A stretch of 35,759 nucleotides of DNA. Origin: Parvularculales bacterium (GTDB lineage: Bacteria > Pseudomonadota > Alphaproteobacteria > JAPOUT01 > JBAJNM01). The DNA is taken from NCBI GenBank assembly GCA_036881865.1, contig JBAJNM010000015.1, forward strand, positions 1-35,759, written 5' to 3'. Below, one piece after another: positions 32,795-35,759 of the stretch; the first letter of the stretch is position 1, and every line of letters begins with the position of its first letter. Below the pieces are notes generated by a model. That model saw nothing but the letters and a program-made list of their open reading frames with translations, did no database searches and was not told the DNA's origin. A program made the translations under genes and the position numbers.

Positions 32795-33247
32795 TCATGA
32801 ACGCGTATATTTTATGAACGGCGTTTTAACCCCTATCTCATCATATAGTTTTCGGGCATTAGAATTGAAATCCTGTGTCATCCAGTAAACACCTTTTGCG
32901 CCCTTCTCATCAGAACGCGCATAAATCTGTTGAATAAGTTTTCCGGCGATCCCTATCCTTCTATAGCGTTTATCAACATAAAGGTCCTGAAGGTAACACG
33001 TCTTTTCCTCCTGCCAGAGATGCACATGATAGAGACAATGAACAATGCCGGCAGCATTCCCGTCGGCAAATGCCATATATCCCTCACAAGCATCAAAATC
33101 ATCATTAACAAGGCGGGAAAACGTTGTAGAAAATATCTCTTCACTTCCGGTGGTTTCATAAAAGTCCAGATAAGCTGCCCACAGAGGTGCCCAGCATTCC
33201 TTATCACCTGCGGATAACTTTCTTATAGAAATATCACCTGTTACCAT
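32795..33247 (-). CDS. GNAT-family N-acetyltransferase
   Basis: The 150-residue protein shows the GNAT pattern: ISIRKLSAGDKECWAPLW, CYLQDLYVDKRYRRIGIAGK (motif A with RRIGIAGKL) and VYWMTQDFNSNARKLYDEIG (motif B). It overlaps the upstream cupin gene by 14 bases, so the two are one operon. The acceptor is unknown. Confidence 0.9.
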   Translation of the reverse strand: MVTGDISIRKLSAGDKECWAPLWAAYLDFYETTGSEEIFSTTFSRLVNDDFDACEGYMAFADGNAAGIVHCLYHVHLWQEEKTCYLQDLYVDKRYRRIGIAGKLIQQIYARSDEKGAKGVYWMTQDFNSNARKLYDEIGVKTPFIKYTRS

Positions 33248-33608
33248 CTGTTTCCGTTACATCCTCTCCACCTTCCGGCCCGTAGAATATTACCCAGGTT
33301 TCCATTTCATCACCAAAATCTACAAACTTATGGGGCATGCCCGCAGGGACAAACAAAAAGTCTCCCGTTTTAAAATCCGTTTCTTCGTCCCCCATGATAA
33401 ATTTGCCCGTACCACGTGTTATTACATAACATTCATCCCGGTCATGAGGTTTTTGGCGATCTTCTTTCTTTGGACTATACAGTTCCACCTGAAGTTGCCC
33501 GCGCTCAAACCCTGTATGAAAACGTTTACCGGCATTTTCAGGAATATTTAAGCGCATATCCTCCGGTGTCAGTTTCATTCCTTTTGCGGACGGTTTATGT
33601 TTTTTCAT
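33234..33608 (-). CDS. Cupin-domain protein
   Basis: The 124-residue protein has a single cupin barrel: VELYSPKKEDRQKPHDRDEC and YVITRGTGKFIMGDEETDFK form the first half, GDFLFVPAGMPHKFVDFG the second, with metal-binding-type His/Glu/His residues (PHDRDEC, MPHKF). AGGTG precedes the start. It overlaps the acetyltransferase gene by 14 bases. The substrate is not evident. Confidence 0.88.
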   Translation of the reverse strand: MKKHKPSAKGMKLTPEDMRLNIPENAGKRFHTGFERGQLQVELYSPKKEDRQKPHDRDECYVITRGTGKFIMGDEETDFKTGDFLFVPAGMPHKFVDFGDEMETWVIFYGPEGGEDVTETDGNR

Positions 33609-33729
33609 GCTACACCTTGTCTCATTCTGTAGATTGATGCCGAAGGCCGGATGCTGTCAAATGAGTTAGGGTATCATGCCGCATTTAGAGGTGGAACACG
33701 GTGCCTTGTGAACCAGACTGAGGAAGTTT

Positions 33730-35759
33730 ATGCGGGTTTCGACCATATCTCTGTTTGCTGCACTTGCTCTTTGTAGCGTTCTTGCCTCCTGCGGCGGCGG
33801 CGGGGGCGGAGCACCGTCGGGTGGCAACTCCGGAGGCGTAACACCGCCCCCGGCAACCCAAACCTGTGGTACCGGCAGCACGTCTTCGTGCATCCATGGC
33901 TGTATAAGAAGTGACGGCGGCCCCGATGTCGCCCGTGATAGAACGGCACCCGGTTCAGTAAACCTGACCTGTAAGCGGGAACCGGCACAGACCTGCCAGT
34001 GCACACATGGCTGTACGGTCAGTACAGGTGGCGAACTTGTTAACAACGCTCCGCTGACAAATCTTTCAACCACAACAACAACAACGCTGACCTGTAAGCC
34101 CGAACCGACCCAGACCTGTTTGTGCACTGGGGGCTGTAGAAGTAGCGCCGGCGGCAATGTCGCCCACGGTAGAACGGCACCCGCTTCAGCAAGGCTGACC
34201 TGTGTGGCTGAAGCGAGCCCCCAAACCTGTAGTAGTCCACAGGGCTGTATGGACAGTGATGGCTACTTCGTAGCCTTCGGTAGTGCCGTATCCGCTTCAA
34301 TAACTCTGATCCCGTTGGGGGCGGCGACACAAACCTGTGGTACCGGCAGCACGTCTTCGTGCATCCATGGCTGTATGACCACTACAAACACCCTCGTAGC
34401 CAATGGTGGTGTGGCAACAGCTTCGGAAACTCTGAGGTGTCAGCTTGACCCGAACCCCCCGATCTGTGGTCAGTCAAGCGGTACGGCCGATTGCACCTTT
34501 GGCTGTACGGCCAATGGAAGCGTCTACGTACCCCTTAACACCGCGGCACCTGCTTTAACAACCACAACAACCCTGACCTGCAGGACCGAAGCACCGCCGG
34601 GCATGCAGATCTGTGAGTGTTTCCATGACTGTACGGGCGATGACAGCAACGAATACAACAACAATGCTCTGGCATCTGATTCTGTAAGGCTGACCTGTAA
34701 GACCGAAGCGGCCGAGATCTGTAAGTGTGCATTTGGCTGTACGGTCAGTGGCGGTGAACATGATGGTGACGATGTCCTTAAGGATGCCATGAAACCCCTT
34801 TCAGAAACAGCTACATCAGAGCTGATGTGTAAGTCGCAATCCCAGACCTGCAGTTGTGAATTTGACTGTGAGGACAGTGACGGCACCACCGTGAGACGTG
34901 GCTCCACAGCGTCCGATACTAACCCTCTGAACTGTAAGTCAAGAAGCCAGACCTGTAATTGTGACTTTGGCTGTACGACCAGTGACAACCGCGATGTCGT
35001 CAATGAAGGCACAGCGTCCGATACGGAAAGCCTGATGTGTAAGTATGACCCGAACCGTCCGATCTGTAATTGTGCATTCGGCTGTACGAACGATAACGGT
35101 CCCGATCTCATGAAGGATGAAACGGCCCCGGCAGCAACTACCAATACGAAGCTGACCTGTAAGACTGACCCGGACCCGCCGGAATGCGGGACGGTAGCAA
35201 GCGGCACGGACAGTTGTGACATGACCCTTGGCTGTGAGACCGTTGAGGGTAGTATCTACGTACCCCATGGCAGAGCGGCAGAAGCTCTAATGACGGAAAC
35301 AACGCTGCAATGCAGGACCGGACCGCCACCGGGCTTCCAATTCTGTGAGTGCACACATGGCTGTACGAGAGATGACGGTCAGCCCGCTATTAATGACCGT
35401 GAGTTGGCGCCCGTGGCAACAGGGCTGACCTGTAGGGGCGAACCGAATCCCCCGGTCTGTGGTACGGCACCCGGCACAGCTTCGTGTGGCTTTGGCTGTA
35501 CGAGCGATGCCACCCCGCCGCAGACCTTAATGTCCGGCGACACGGCGGACGCTTCAACAACCGGCATAACAACGCTGTCCTGTCAGTCTCGAACCCTGAC
35601 CTGTGGTTGCGACTTTGACTGTACGGACAGTAGCGGTGCTACCGTGGCCCTTAACGCCACGGCGACCGATACGGTAGACCTGACCTGTAAGGAAAACCCG
35701 AGCCCTCCGACCTGTGGTCAGACAAGCGACACGACCGCCTGTGCCCATGGCTGTATGGA
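33730..35759 (+). CDS. Cysteine-rich repeat lipoprotein, 3' end beyond the window
   Basis: From ATG 33730, with a GAGGAAG ribosome site, 676 codons stay open to the window end. The N-terminus MRVSTISLFAALALCSVLAS is a signal peptide ending in a lipobox (LASC), so Cys21 should be lipidated and the protein exported. After a Gly/Pro-rich linker come 15 full repeats and part of a 16th, each about 35-50 residues. The consensus is like QTCxCxFGCTxxDG...A...LTCK, usually with four cysteines per unit. Each unit could close two disulfides in the periplasm or at the surface. Two units share an exact 47-bp stretch. The fourth unit lacks the last Cys. I do not recognise the family; the antisense frames over this gene are shadows. 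Confidence 0.85.
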   Translation, partial: MRVSTISLFAALALCSVLASCGGGGGGAPSGGNSGGVTPPPATQTCGTGSTSSCIHGCIRSDGGPDVARDRTAPGSVNLTCKREPAQTCQCTHGCTVSTGGELVNNAPLTNLSTTTTTTLTCKPEPTQTCLCTGGCRSSAGGNVAHGRTAPASARLTCVAEASPQTCSSPQGCMDSDGYFVAFGSAVSASITLIPLGAATQTCGTGSTSSCIHGCMTTTNTLVANGGVATASETLRCQLDPNPPICGQSSGTADCTFGCTANGSVYVPLNTAAPALTTTTTLTCRTEAPPGMQICECFHDCTGDDSNEYNNNALASDSVRLTCKTEAAEICKCAFGCTVSGGEHDGDDVLKDAMKPLSETATSELMCKSQSQTCSCEFDCEDSDGTTVRRGSTASDTNPLNCKSRSQTCNCDFGCTTSDNRDVVNEGTASDTESLMCKYDPNRPICNCAFGCTNDNGPDLMKDETAPAATTNTKLTCKTDPDPPECGTVASGTDSCDMTLGCETVEGSIYVPHGRAAEALMTETTLQCRTGPPPGFQFCECTHGCTRDDGQPAINDRELAPVATGLTCRGEPNPPVCGTAPGTASCGFGCTSDATPPQTLMSGDTADASTTGITTLSCQSRTLTCGCDFDCTDSSGATVALNATATDTVDLTCKENPSPPTCGQTSDTTACAHGCM
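33859..33905 (+). repeat. 47-bp exact direct repeat, first copy
   Basis: It encodes QTCGTGSTSSCIHGC in repeat unit 1 of the lipoprotein and is identical to 34330-34376, 471 bases away. The identity at third codon positions indicates recent duplication or gene conversion. Confidence 0.9.
34330..34376 (+). repeat. 47-bp exact direct repeat, second copy
   Basis: It encodes the same QTCGTGSTSSCIHGC segment in unit 5 of the lipoprotein. Recombination between the two copies would delete exactly 157 codons and keep the frame. Confidence 0.9.

Noticed and set aside
34524-35268. Long open frames on the minus strand across the repeat lipoprotein
   Set aside because: They mirror the repetitive plus-strand gene, have no ribosome sites, and lack sensible protein features; the plus frame has a signal peptide and a Cys pattern.

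Overview
The window looks like a chromosomal segment of an alphaproteobacterium. The evidence is gene order plus protein features: tsaD-gpsA transcribed leftwards, and hemC-hemD-(mitofilin/Mic60-like protein)-hemY transcribed rightwards, with HemY ending in a zinc-ribbon tail. This arrangement is characteristic of Alphaproteobacteria. Base composition is moderately GC-rich in housekeeping genes and clearly AT-rich in one acquired block (about 16.2-21.2 kb). The genus cannot be fixed from the sequence alone.

Layout. 1-3.9 kb: 5' part of acs (acetyl-CoA synthetase, cut by the window edge), a spacer with a TTTACG array and a family of degenerate GTCATTCT repeats, then gpsA and tsaD. 4.1-5.8 kb: two overlapping genes for PD-(D/E)XK nuclease-like proteins inserted between tsaD and hemC, followed by a small exported peptide gene. 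6.3-10.2 kb: the haem-biosynthesis cluster. 10.3 kb: tRNA-Thr(CGU) and a strong bidirectional terminator. 10.7-12.7 kb and 23.7-26.7 kb: one detoxification/catabolic neighbourhood (GST, MAPEG protein, SDR, styrene-oxide-isomerase-like membrane protein, PF10118-type metal-dependent hydrolase, MFS transporter) that has been split in two. 26.9-33.6 kb: thioesterase, acetyltransferases, LOG-family hydrolase, a copper amine oxidase, a cupin. 33.7 kb to the end: the start of a large lipoprotein made of cysteine-rich repeats.

The main discovery is an intact 11,058-bp IS1595-family transposon at 12674-23731. It has 41-bp terminal inverted repeats (2 mismatches) and a perfect 8-bp target duplication (AAATTTTT). 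It cut the SDR gene after codon 22; removing the element and one duplication copy rejoins the SDR in frame. Besides an ISXO2-type transposase, a 33-residue Gly/Lys-rich peptide and a PUA/EVE-like protein, it carries what looks like a restriction/defence cargo: a large N6-adenine methyltransferase (with a 1-nt frameshift in its N-terminal domain), and an AT-rich, tightly overlapping four-gene operon encoding a ParB-like protein, an SNF2-type helicase, a DUF3883-type nuclease-like protein and a methyltransferase fused to an HNH nuclease. I do not recognise this four-gene combination as a named defence system; it is the best candidate for an undescribed system in the window.

The restored SDR would lie in a leftward operon: metal-dependent hydrolase, isomerase-like protein, SDR, MAPEG protein. 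The transposon therefore probably inactivates the SDR and may be polar on the MAPEG gene.
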